From NCBI RefSeq assembly GCF_021012795.1, contig NZ_VFYU01000019.1, positions 1 through 63,848 on the forward strand: DNA of 63,848 bases, in the 5' to 3' direction. Numbering within the stretch: the first letter of the stretch is position 1; the number at the start of each line of letters is the position of its first letter. The translations under genes were made by a program, and so were the position numbers. Under the pieces are notes generated by a model. The model was not told the origin of the DNA. It saw nothing but the letters and a program-made list of their open reading frames with translations, and searched no databases. Shown piece after piece: positions 17,266 through 25,170 of this stretch. This stretch comes from Psychrobacter sp. I-STPA10 (GTDB taxonomy: Bacteria; Pseudomonadota; Gammaproteobacteria; Pseudomonadales; Moraxellaceae).

Positions 17266-18447
17266 TTAGTCAACTCGTTGCCCTTGTTTATTGATTGAAA
17301 AAGATTCTCCATCTTTTTCAACTCTTGCAACACCTTCTGAAAAATCAGAAGCACTATCGTATTCTACAGGAATAACTATTTCCCCTTGTTTATCAATAAA
17401 CCCATATTTATAATTATACTTCTTTTTAAAAGAAGGTTTAGATATAGACAAACTTACATTAACCTTATCTATTTTTGATACCTTTGCCATGCCTTCAGAA
17501 AACTCATGAATATCTGTATATTCTGCTGGTAATAGAATTTTACCTTGTTTATTTGCCAAACCATATTTATTTTTTAACTGACCATTATATTCTTTAAAGT
17601 TATTAATTAGCCTTATTAAGTTATCATCATGCATATAGCTTATATAGTCATATTTGAAAGGTACTATTACCTCATCAGCTTTATTAATTAGCCCCCACTT
17701 ATCATCTTTTTTCACTGCTGCAACCATGCCAAAAAAAGGTTGCACATTATCATACTTCATTGCTATTACTTGTTTATTTTCTTTATCAATTAGTCCCCAT
17801 TTACCATTTTTTTTAACTTCCACTATTCCTTGTGAGAACACACCGACTTCATCATATTCTATAGGGATAATAATTTTTCCTGAATTATTAATAAATCCAA
17901 TTTTATTATTTTTCTTGACTGCTACCAAACCTTCTGAAAATATACCCACTTCATCATAATCTAAATTCAAAACCTCTTTACCTAACTTATTAATAAATAT
18001 AAATCTATCATTTTTTATAACCAAAGCCGTGCCTTCAGAAAAAGAACTACTCATATCATATTCAAAAGGAATAACTACTTTACCTTGCTTATCAATAAAT
18101 CCATATTTATCATCTTTTTTAACGGCTGCCAATCCTTCCGAAAAATTTTTCGCCTCATCATAATGAAAAGGAATAACTACTCTTCCTTGTTTATTGACAA
18201 ATCCAATTTTCCCATCATAAAATGCATTCGAAAATACAATTTTTAATTTTCCTTGAGTTGCTCTTGCGAGTCCTTCTGAAAAATCACATTTGCCCTTATT
18301 ATAAATTGTTATACCTGTTTGATAAAAAGATACACCTTTGGGTAAATTATATCCTTTATCCAATTCGCACGCTGCCATTACTTGACTACTTATTGCCATC
18401 AATAATGCCACTGTAAACATGGCCACTGGCTTTTTTATTATTAACAT
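17266..18447 (-). CDS. Secreted WG-repeat protein 1
   Basis: The 393-residue protein has a signal peptide (MLIIKKPVAMFTVALLMAIS, cleavage after SQVMA) and then CELDKGYNLPKGVSFY with a second Cys, as in all its neighbours, probably a disulfide. The rest is tandem WG-type repeats of about 23 residues of the form K-YGFI-KQGK-VIP-EYD---FSEGLA-V. It ends in SFSINKQGQRVD, a tail shared with paralogues. Such repeats form extended or beta-propeller-like binding surfaces; no enzymatic motif is seen. It is the last of five consecutive WG genes on this strand. The ribosome site AAGGA is six bases before the ATG. Confidence 0.88.
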   Translation of the reverse strand: MLIIKKPVAMFTVALLMAISSQVMAACELDKGYNLPKGVSFYQTGITIYNKGKCDFSEGLARATQGKLKIVFSNAFYDGKIGFVNKQGRVVIPFHYDEAKNFSEGLAAVKKDDKYGFIDKQGKVVIPFEYDMSSSFSEGTALVIKNDRFIFINKLGKEVLNLDYDEVGIFSEGLVAVKKNNKIGFINNSGKIIIPIEYDEVGVFSQGIVEVKKNGKWGLIDKENKQVIAMKYDNVQPFFGMVAAVKKDDKWGLINKADEVIVPFKYDYISYMHDDNLIRLINNFKEYNGQLKNKYGLANKQGKILLPAEYTDIHEFSEGMAKVSKIDKVNVSLSISKPSFKKKYNYKYGFIDKQGEIVIPVEYDSASDFSEGVARVEKDGESFSINKQGQRVD

Positions 18448-18626
18448 AACTAATCCTTAAGATGTTTTTTATTATAGTCAACTCAATATAAAAATTTTTT
18501 ATTATCTTAAATCGACTATATTTCAATTAAAATATTTTAGAAAATAAATTTCCCTTAACTATTTTAAGTTGAAAAAATTTTAAATTTATTAAACAACCAA
18601 GTTAATTTAACTTTGTTAACTTAATT

Positions 18627-19367
18627 TTAATTAACTCGCTGACCTCGCTTATTAATTGTAAAGCTATTGTTGCCAACTTCAACCTCTGCTTTACCTTGAT
18701 AAAACTCATAACATGAATCATAACGAAATGAGGTTATGGGCTTATTTTGTTTATTAATATAAGTACACTTATTATTCATACTCACACTAGCCAAACCTTC
18801 AGAAAATGAATCTACATACTGATAAGTCAATGGAATTACTACCTGCCCTTGCTTATTAATAAATCCATATTTACCATTATTTCTTACTACTGCCAATCCT
18901 TCGGAAAAAGAATAAGCTTCATCATACTGAAAGGGTATCACCACTTTATTAGACTTATTGATAAATCCCCATTTGTTGTTTTTGATAACAGGTGCTAGCC
19001 CTTCAGTGAATAAGCCAACATCTTCATATTGTGCAGGAATCACCATCGTGCCACGCGTATTGATAAATCCCCGTTTGCCATTAACCCAAACAGCTGCCAT
19101 GTTATCTGAAAAAGTAGAGGCTACCTTATACTGTGGTCTGATAATAATTTGCCCTTTTTTATTAACAAAGCCATACTGATGGTTTTTATCAACAACGGGT
19201 GCTAATCCATTACCAAATTCGCAGTCTATTTCATCAACAAATTCTACATTACTTGGTAGATGATAGCCGTTCTCTAAAACACAGGGCTGATAATCAGCAA
19301 ATGAATAATTACCAATAAATATACCACATACCACCATCACTACTGAAACTACACTTTTATTTGACAT
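18627..19367 (-). CDS. Secreted WG-repeat protein 2 (short)
   Basis: This 246-residue member is the shortest of the family, with about seven repeats. The signal peptide runs to about YSFA-DYQ. The usual CELD is replaced by PCVLENGYHLPSNVEF, followed by IDCEFGNGLAPV, keeping the two-Cys head. The tail SFTINKRGQRVN is conserved. About 20 bp upstream lies a decayed C-terminal piece of a CPCC-type gene, the same arrangement as the intact CPCC-WG pair at 22.7-24.2 kb, so this gene belongs to a duplicated two-gene module. The start has AGGAAA upstream. Confidence 0.86.
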   Translation of the reverse strand: MSNKSVVSVVMVVCGIFIGNYSFADYQPCVLENGYHLPSNVEFVDEIDCEFGNGLAPVVDKNHQYGFVNKKGQIIIRPQYKVASTFSDNMAAVWVNGKRGFINTRGTMVIPAQYEDVGLFTEGLAPVIKNNKWGFINKSNKVVIPFQYDEAYSFSEGLAVVRNNGKYGFINKQGQVVIPLTYQYVDSFSEGLASVSMNNKCTYINKQNKPITSFRYDSCYEFYQGKAEVEVGNNSFTINKRGQRVN

Positions 19368-19388
19368 AATGATATTTCCTATATTAGA

Positions 19389-19480
19389 TTAATCTATTTT
19401 TGATAATAAAAATTTGACTTGGCAACTATTTCTTCTCTATATTCCAAGATACTACCTCGATCAACGCTACTTCTTTTATT
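19389..19480 (-). pseudogene. C-terminal remnant of a CPCC zinc-ribbon gene
   Basis: Read on the minus strand, this stretch gives SSVDRGSILEYREE and then SNFYYQK before a stop, clearly matching SSVNRGSISDYRVE and PNFYYQK at the end of the intact CPCC gene (23767-24228). Nothing upstream of it matches the rest of that gene; it has no start and no zinc-binding cysteines. It is a leftover of a duplicated CPCC-WG module. Confidence 0.8.
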
Positions 19481-19534
19481 TATATATGTCAACTTAATAC
19501 TACTTAAACGCTCATATTGGTTAGCATTCTGGCT

Positions 19535-21010
19535 TTAATCTAATGACCCTATATACTCCCCTTGTTTATTAATATAAAAAGATGTTCCATCACCTCTTAT
19601 TATCTTAGCCATCCCGCCTTTAAACTTATAATACTGATTATTGTTTAATGATGAAATATGAAATTTATAGCTAATAGGAATAACTTCTTTGCCTTGTTCA
19701 TTAATAAATCCAACTTTATCGCCAACGACAACAGCAGCTAAGTCCTCAGAAAAATCAAAAATAAGATCGTATTGAAAAGGAATAACTATTTTTCCTTGTT
19801 TATTTACAAACCCCCATTTACCATTTTTCTTAGATTTTGCTAATCCTTTATAAAAATCACTTAAATAATCATATTCTAAAGGAATGACTATTTCTCCTTG
19901 CTCATTTACAAATCCATATTTCTTATCTTTTTTAATTCTTATTAAGCCTTCATTAAGACTACCCATAGCATCAAATTCGTGGGGAGAAATTTTTTGTGCA
20001 TGTCTATTTACAATACTAATTTTTCCTTTATTTTTTACTATAGCAAGTTCATCAGAATTAGTCGCAAAATCATACTCTACTGGCACAACCAATTTTCCTT
20101 GTTTATTCACAAAGCCATACTTTCCATTTTTCTTAACTAAGGCCAATCCCTCAAAAAAATTCTTAAAACCATCATACTCAAAAGGTATGACTACTTGTCC
20201 CTGTTTATTAATAGCACCCCATTTACCATCTTTTGTACCTCTTGCTAATCCTTGATAAAAAGAAGCTGCACTATCATACTCAAAAGGAATAATTACTTTA
20301 CCTTGCTTATCAAGAAAGCCATATTTTTTATCTTTTGTAACGGCTACTAATCCCTCAGAAAAACCTCGGACTTCATCATATTCAAAAGGTATAACCACTT
20401 TTCCTTGACTATTAACAAATCCAAACTTGCCATCTTTTTTAACAGCAGCAAATCCTTCTGAAAAATGTTGCGCCCCCTCATATTTTAATGGAATAACTAC
20501 TTTTCCTTGACTATTCACAAACCCAGATTTACCCTCTTTTTTAACCAAAGCAAATCCTTCTGAAAAAAGATAAGCCCAATCATACTCTAACGGGACAACT
20601 ACTTTACCTTGCTTATCAATAAACCCATATTTGTTATCCTTTTTCACGGCTGCCAAGCCTTCAGTAAAAGGTCTAACTTCATCATATACAAAAGGTATGA
20701 CAACTTGTCCTTGTTTATTTATCCATCCCCACTGACCATTTTTTTCAACTTCTGCTATACCATCAGAAAAAGCCAAAGCCAAATCATATTCTAATGGAAT
20801 AACGATTTCTCCTTGTTTATCTACAAATCCATATTTTTCATCTTTTTTAATAACTGCTAATGCTTCTTTAAATTCACATAAAAAACCAAACTCAACTTTA
20901 TCTGGTAGCTCATAACCTCTCTCTAACTTACATTCTGCCAACACTTGTTCACTGACGAACATAGATAATGTCACCGCTAGCACTGCTACTGACCTTTTGA
21001 CTATTAACAT
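19535..21010 (-). CDS. Secreted WG-repeat protein 3
   Basis: The 491-residue protein has a signal peptide MLIVKRSVAVLAVTLSMFVS with cleavage near EQVLA, the two-Cys head ECKLERGYELPDKVEFGFLC, and about 18 WG-type repeats (YGFVDKQGEIVIPLEYD and variants). The C-terminus TSFYINKQGEYIGSLD departs from the family's GQRVD/N ending. One central repeat (residues about 345-365, INRHAQKISPHEFD) is degenerate. The annotated ATG at 21010 has AAGGA six bases upstream; the ATG at 21016 is too close to it. Ligand and role are unknown; export to the periplasm is inferred from the signal. Confidence 0.88.
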   Translation of the reverse strand: MLIVKRSVAVLAVTLSMFVSEQVLAECKLERGYELPDKVEFGFLCEFKEALAVIKKDEKYGFVDKQGEIVIPLEYDLALAFSDGIAEVEKNGQWGWINKQGQVVIPFVYDEVRPFTEGLAAVKKDNKYGFIDKQGKVVVPLEYDWAYLFSEGFALVKKEGKSGFVNSQGKVVIPLKYEGAQHFSEGFAAVKKDGKFGFVNSQGKVVIPFEYDEVRGFSEGLVAVTKDKKYGFLDKQGKVIIPFEYDSAASFYQGLARGTKDGKWGAINKQGQVVIPFEYDGFKNFFEGLALVKKNGKYGFVNKQGKLVVPVEYDFATNSDELAIVKNKGKISIVNRHAQKISPHEFDAMGSLNEGLIRIKKDKKYGFVNEQGEIVIPLEYDYLSDFYKGLAKSKKNGKWGFVNKQGKIVIPFQYDLIFDFSEDLAAVVVGDKVGFINEQGKEVIPISYKFHISSLNNNQYYKFKGGMAKIIRGDGTSFYINKQGEYIGSLD

Positions 21011-21025
21011 AACCATTCCTTAAGA

Positions 21026-21165
21026 TAATTTTTATAGTTGCAATATTAAAATAAGTTGTTGTATCCAAAGCTTACTAAGCTTATATTCCTCAAAACCATC
21101 AAATTCAATTGGTATAACCACTTTGTTTTGTCTATTTAAATAGCCAATCTTGCCATTTAAGGTAA
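21026..21165 (-). pseudogene. Out-of-frame WG-repeat remnant after WG protein 4
   Basis: Just after the stop of the next gene (reading on the minus strand), another frame continues with LNGKIGYLNRQNKVVIPIEF and DGFEEYKLSKLW, an obvious WG repeat, and then runs to a stop near 21026. The junction needs a shift of one base near 21162. This is the original C-terminus of that gene cut off by a frameshift, or a fused fragment of another copy. Confidence 0.75.
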
Positions 21166-22593
21166 CATATAAATTTTTTCACCCTCTTTTTCAACTATTG
21201 CTAAATCTTTATAATAACCTGACTGAGATAACCCCCAAGCCTCATCATATTCCAAAGGAATCACGATCTTTCCTTGTTCATCAATATAACCATATTTATC
21301 ATTTTTTCTAACTATTGCTAATCCTTTGGCAAAAGAACGAGCTTTATCATATTCAAAGGGTATTACTACCTGTCCTTGTTTATTAATAAATCCATATTTA
21401 TTATCTTTTTTCACCGCGACAAGTCCTTCAGAAAAATCACCTGCATCATCATATTCAAAAGGTATCACTATATTATTGTGTCTATCAATAAATCCATATT
21501 TTCTATTTTTTCTTACGGCTGCCATATCTTCGGAAAAAGAACGAGCTTTATCATACTCTAGCGGTATCACTATTTTTCCTTGTTTGTTAATAAATCCTGC
21601 TTTTCCCGCTTTACTAACAACAGCCAATCCCGCAGAAAAATTATAAGCGGCATCATATTCTAAAGGGACAACCTTTTCTCCTTGTTCATTTACAAATCCA
21701 TATTTGCGGTGTCTTCTGACTCTTATCAAACCATCAGTAAAAGAACTAGCAAAATCATACTCTAAAGGAATAACCACTTCTCCCTGTTGATTTACAAAGC
21801 CGTTTTTTTGATCTTTTTGCACATTGGCAAAATTTTCAGAAAAATCATATACCCAGTCATATTCTAAAGGGACAACTTCTTCCCCTTGTTTATTTACAAA
21901 TCCATATTTACCATTCTTTTTAACGGCTACCAAGCCTTCAGAAAAATCACTGACTTTATCATACTCTATGGGTACAACTACTTTGCCTTGTTTATCTATC
22001 AAGCCCCATTTCAAATCTTTCATAACTTGCGCACACCCTTCAACAAAAGGACTTACCCAGTTATATTCTATAGGAACGACTACTTCTCCTTTTTTATTCA
22101 CAAATCCCCATCTGCCAGCTTTTGCTACATTTGCCAAGCCTTCAGAAAAAGCACTAACATCATGATATTGTATAGCAACAACGACTTCTCCCTGTTCATT
22201 CACAAAACCCAACTGACCATCTTTTTCAACGATTGCCATACCTTCAGAAAAAGCATCCACATTATCATATTCTATAGAAACAACAACTTTTGCTCGCTTA
22301 TCCACAACACCCCATTTGCCAGCTTTTTGCACTCTTGTCAATCCTGCAACCAAAGGAAATGCCAAATCATACTCTAAAGGAATAACCACTTCCCCCTGTT
22401 TATTCACAAACCCTACTTTTCCCTCTTTTTCGACTCTGGCCAATCCATCTGTAAAGTTACAATAACTTGTAAATTCAACCTTATCTGGCAATTGATAGCC
22501 GCTATCCAACTCACACGCTGCCATCACTTGGCTACTGATTGCCATAGATAACGCTACTACCAGCATTGCTACTAACTTTTTTATTTTTAACAT
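21157..22593 (-). CDS. Secreted WG-repeat protein 4, frameshifted at its C-terminus
   Basis: The 478-residue protein has a signal peptide (MLKIKKLVAMLVVALSMAIS, cleavage after SQVMA), the head CELDSGYQLPDKVEFTSYC and about 18 WG repeats. It ends abruptly in EKEGEKIYMLP without the INKQGQRV tail of its relatives, because the frame is broken and the last repeat continues out of frame downstream. The first 25 residues are almost the same as in WG protein 1, pointing to recent duplication. The start is the ATG at 22593; a GTG precedes it directly. The ribosome site is weak, and the gene is 80 bp downstream of WG protein 5. Confidence 0.85.
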   Translation of the reverse strand: MLKIKKLVAMLVVALSMAISSQVMAACELDSGYQLPDKVEFTSYCNFTDGLARVEKEGKVGFVNKQGEVVIPLEYDLAFPLVAGLTRVQKAGKWGVVDKRAKVVVSIEYDNVDAFSEGMAIVEKDGQLGFVNEQGEVVVAIQYHDVSAFSEGLANVAKAGRWGFVNKKGEVVVPIEYNWVSPFVEGCAQVMKDLKWGLIDKQGKVVVPIEYDKVSDFSEGLVAVKKNGKYGFVNKQGEEVVPLEYDWVYDFSENFANVQKDQKNGFVNQQGEVVIPLEYDFASSFTDGLIRVRRHRKYGFVNEQGEKVVPLEYDAAYNFSAGLAVVSKAGKAGFINKQGKIVIPLEYDKARSFSEDMAAVRKNRKYGFIDRHNNIVIPFEYDDAGDFSEGLVAVKKDNKYGFINKQGQVVIPFEYDKARSFAKGLAIVRKNDKYGYIDEQGKIVIPLEYDEAWGLSQSGYYKDLAIVEKEGEKIYMLP

Positions 22594-22672
22594 CACTATT
22601 CACTTAACTTATTGTAAAAGAAAAAATAATTGATTTATTCGATATAAACCCAAGATATTAAATTATATTGAG

Positions 22673-23743
22673 TTAATTTACTCTCTGACCTTGCTTATTT
22701 ATTTTAAAAAACTCACCGCCTGTTTCAACTCTTGCCATACCTTCAAAAAAGTCCCAAGCATTCAAATAATTCAAAGGTATTACTATTTTTCCTTGCTGAT
22801 TAATAAACCCATATCTATTATATTTTTCAACTTTTGCCAACCCATCCTTAAAATCATAAACAGAATCGTATTCTAATTTTACAGGAATGACTATTTTTCC
22901 CTGCTTATCAATATAGCCATATTTATTATCTTTTTTAGCCACTGCCAACCCTTCACTAAATTCACTAATTTCATCATACTCTAAAGGAATAACCTTTTTT
23001 CCTTGCTTATTAATATAACCATATTTACCTTCTTTTTTTACTTTTGCTAATCCATCAACAAAAACAAAGGATTCATCATATTCTAAAGGAATAACTATTT
23101 TCCCTTTTTTGTTAATCAACCCCCATTTATTTGATTTTTTTATTATGATAAATCCATCGTCATCAATAATTTTATTGTTACCTTTACTCGCATTTCCAAT
23201 ATCATCGAATGCCAAGTCAACAACTATTTTCCCATTCATATTAATAAAACCAATTTTATTATTTTTTACAACCAATGCGATGTCATGCGCTTCATTAAAT
23301 GGTAGTGCTAGGTCATATTGTGCGGCAATGACTTTTTCTCCCTTTTTGTTAATAAAGCCAACTTTTCTATTTTCTTCAATCACTGCCAATCCATTAGAAA
23401 AATAAGAAACATAATTATATTGTATTGGAATAACAACTTCTCCTTGTTTATTAATAAAACCCCATTTATCATCTTTTAAAATAGATATCAAACCATCAGT
23501 AAATTCACCAACTTTATCATATTCAAAAGGAATAATAACCCCACCATATTTATTTACAAACCCGTATTTTCCATCACGCTCAACTACCATCACCCCTTGT
23601 TGTTGCATACATGGTTTCGTAAATTTAATCCCTTGTGCTAAAATGTAACTTTCTTCTAATTTGCATTCATCCATTATCTGAGCATTGGCTAACATAGATA
23701 ATGTCATGGTCAGTACAGCGACTAACTTTTTATTTTTTAGCAT
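22673..23743 (-). CDS. Secreted WG-repeat protein 5
   Basis: The 356-residue member has a signal peptide (MLKNKKLVAVLTMTLSMLAN-AQ), the head DECKLEESYILAQGIKFTKPC and about 13 repeats; one (GFIIIKKSNKWGLINKKGK) is preceded by an insertion rich in Asn/Asp. It ends in the shared FFKINKQGQRVN. I chose the ATG at 23743 because AAAGGA lies five bases upstream. A frame from 23770 would start as ATGA on the stop codon of the CPCC gene, so the pair is likely cotranscribed. It is the first WG gene of the five-gene run. Confidence 0.86.
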   Translation of the reverse strand: MLKNKKLVAVLTMTLSMLANAQIMDECKLEESYILAQGIKFTKPCMQQQGVMVVERDGKYGFVNKYGGVIIPFEYDKVGEFTDGLISILKDDKWGFINKQGEVVIPIQYNYVSYFSNGLAVIEENRKVGFINKKGEKVIAAQYDLALPFNEAHDIALVVKNNKIGFINMNGKIVVDLAFDDIGNASKGNNKIIDDDGFIIIKKSNKWGLINKKGKIVIPLEYDESFVFVDGLAKVKKEGKYGYINKQGKKVIPLEYDEISEFSEGLAVAKKDNKYGYIDKQGKIVIPVKLEYDSVYDFKDGLAKVEKYNRYGFINQQGKIVIPLNYLNAWDFFEGMARVETGGEFFKINKQGQRVN

Positions 23744-23766
23744 AGCCATCCTTTTATTTTTCAAAA

Positions 23767-24228
23767 TCATTTCTCACAATACCACATTTTTTGATAATAA
23801 AAATTTGGCTTAATAGTCATTTCTACTCTATAGTCTGAGATACTACCCCGATTAACACTGCTTTGTTGATTTGCATCAGTTGTACCATCATCTTCCCAAT
23901 GACAATAATGACAAATATCATAACCCGTTCCACGCTTAGGGTCATAGATTTCAGTTAATGTTTTATAACCGCAACAAGGGCAGGCAAATAAATCAGCTAC
24001 GTCTCCCACTACTTCTACTCGTCTGTCTGTCAATATGCCATATAAACTTGCTAGATAACCATTACTAACGCCTGCATAAATATCACTCAAATAATCAGCC
24101 AGTTGTACTTGCAAATTATCTTGTGATAACTCTACGTCTACCGTATCAATTAATTGCTCATAAGATAGACATCTTATTTTAAATTCTGCAATGGTTTGAA
24201 AGACTTGCAACCTTAAGATTTGCTGCAT
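23767..24228 (-). CDS. CPCC-type cysteine-rich zinc-ribbon protein
   Basis: The 153-residue cytoplasmic protein has an N-terminal helical region and, from about residue 80, the CPCC domain (PF14206-type): ACPCCGYKTLTE, then YDICHYCHWEDDGTTDANQ. The two cysteine pairs should bind zinc. The family's function is unknown, and it often sits by small toxin/immunity or contact-dependent loci. It heads the minus-strand WG-repeat run and overlaps or abuts the next gene. A degenerate second copy of its 3' end is at 19389-19480. The start follows TAGGACATGTT. Confidence 0.88.
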   Translation of the reverse strand: MQQILRLQVFQTIAEFKIRCLSYEQLIDTVDVELSQDNLQVQLADYLSDIYAGVSNGYLASLYGILTDRRVEVVGDVADLFACPCCGYKTLTEIYDPKRGTGYDICHYCHWEDDGTTDANQQSSVNRGSISDYRVEMTIKPNFYYQKMWYCEK

Positions 24229-24385
24229 AACATGTCCTATTTTTTAATATAATTTTTCAGTCCGTCTTTATTCAATATATGATTCTTTAATCATTAGCCC
24301 TATAATAGCAAATCTATCACCATAACTTTACCCATCTCAACCTTAACCACCTGAATTTTTATGGTTATCTTCTTTGGCGACACTT

Positions 24386-25057
24386 ATGTCATTTGAGCAA
24401 TTTACCCTATTTTTTTTAAGTACCTTTGTCATCTCTGCCACACCAGGTCCTAATATGCTACTTGCCTTTCAGCATGGGCTAAATTATGGAGTGAAACGCA
24501 CCTTATGGACACTCGCAGGGCTTAGTATTGGACTGTTTATCCTACTGTTATCAACGTTACTAGGGCTGAACATCATCAGTCGCCAATTTCCGTGGTTATT
24601 GCTAGCAATTAAAGTTGTGGGGGCATTGTATCTGCTATATTTAGGGGTAAAATCATGGCAAACAGGTAAAGAAGACACCAAGCTGCTAAATGCCTCAAAT
24701 ACCCCTAATAATGCTACAAATAGCATAAATCCAAAGCGAGTTCATTCCTCACTGTCACTATTTCGTATTGGTGTGTGGGTGTCTTTGTCTAACCCCAAGG
24801 CGATATTATTTTTTGCTGCCTTCTTCCCGAAGTTTATTAATTTTTCTGCGCCCCTACTGCCACAATATGTGTGGCTCACCATTGGGCTATTTATCAGTGA
24901 GACAATTTGGCAACTGATTTATACTTTTGGGGGCAAAAAATTGGCAAGATGGCTGGCAACAGGACAGCGATTGTTATGGCTCAATCGCATTTGTGGATTG
25001 ATTTTCGTAGGGATTGCAGTGGCTTTGCTTTGGGAGGTAGGACACGGGATGATTTAA
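24386..25057 (+). CDS. LysE/RhtB family amino-acid exporter
   Basis: The 223-residue inner-membrane protein has about six helices and family signatures FVISATPGPNMLLAFQHGLNYG near residue 15, KVVGALYLLYLGVKSW, and FRIGVWVSLSNPKAILFFAAFFP near 137. It should export a neutral or basic amino acid or a similar solute; substrate not predictable. A poorly conserved hydrophilic loop of about 30 residues (TNSINPKRVHSS) separates helices 3 and 4. The start at ATG 24386 gives the canonical MSFEQFTLFF; the ribosome site is weak. It is the only plus-strand gene between the WG genes. Confidence 0.88.
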   Translation: MSFEQFTLFFLSTFVISATPGPNMLLAFQHGLNYGVKRTLWTLAGLSIGLFILLLSTLLGLNIISRQFPWLLLAIKVVGALYLLYLGVKSWQTGKEDTKLLNASNTPNNATNSINPKRVHSSLSLFRIGVWVSLSNPKAILFFAAFFPKFINFSAPLLPQYVWLTIGLFISETIWQLIYTFGGKKLARWLATGQRLLWLNRICGLIFVGIAVALLWEVGHGMI

Positions 25058-25117
25058 GTATAAGTATATGATTAGGCATATTATTTGCTTAGGCTATTTA
25101 GATTGTAGCAAACAAAA

Positions 25118-25150
25118 ACCCCTCTTAGTTCTTATGCTAAGAGGGATTTT
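25118..25150. terminator. Bidirectional terminator between lysE-type gene and WG protein 6
   Basis: CCCTCTTAG (25120-25128) pairs with CTAAGAGGG (25137-25145), flanked by an A-run and a T-run. Sequence and flanks are a diverged copy of the terminator at 17212-17247. Confidence 0.88.
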
Positions 25151-25170
25151 TAAATTATTAAACGACTACT

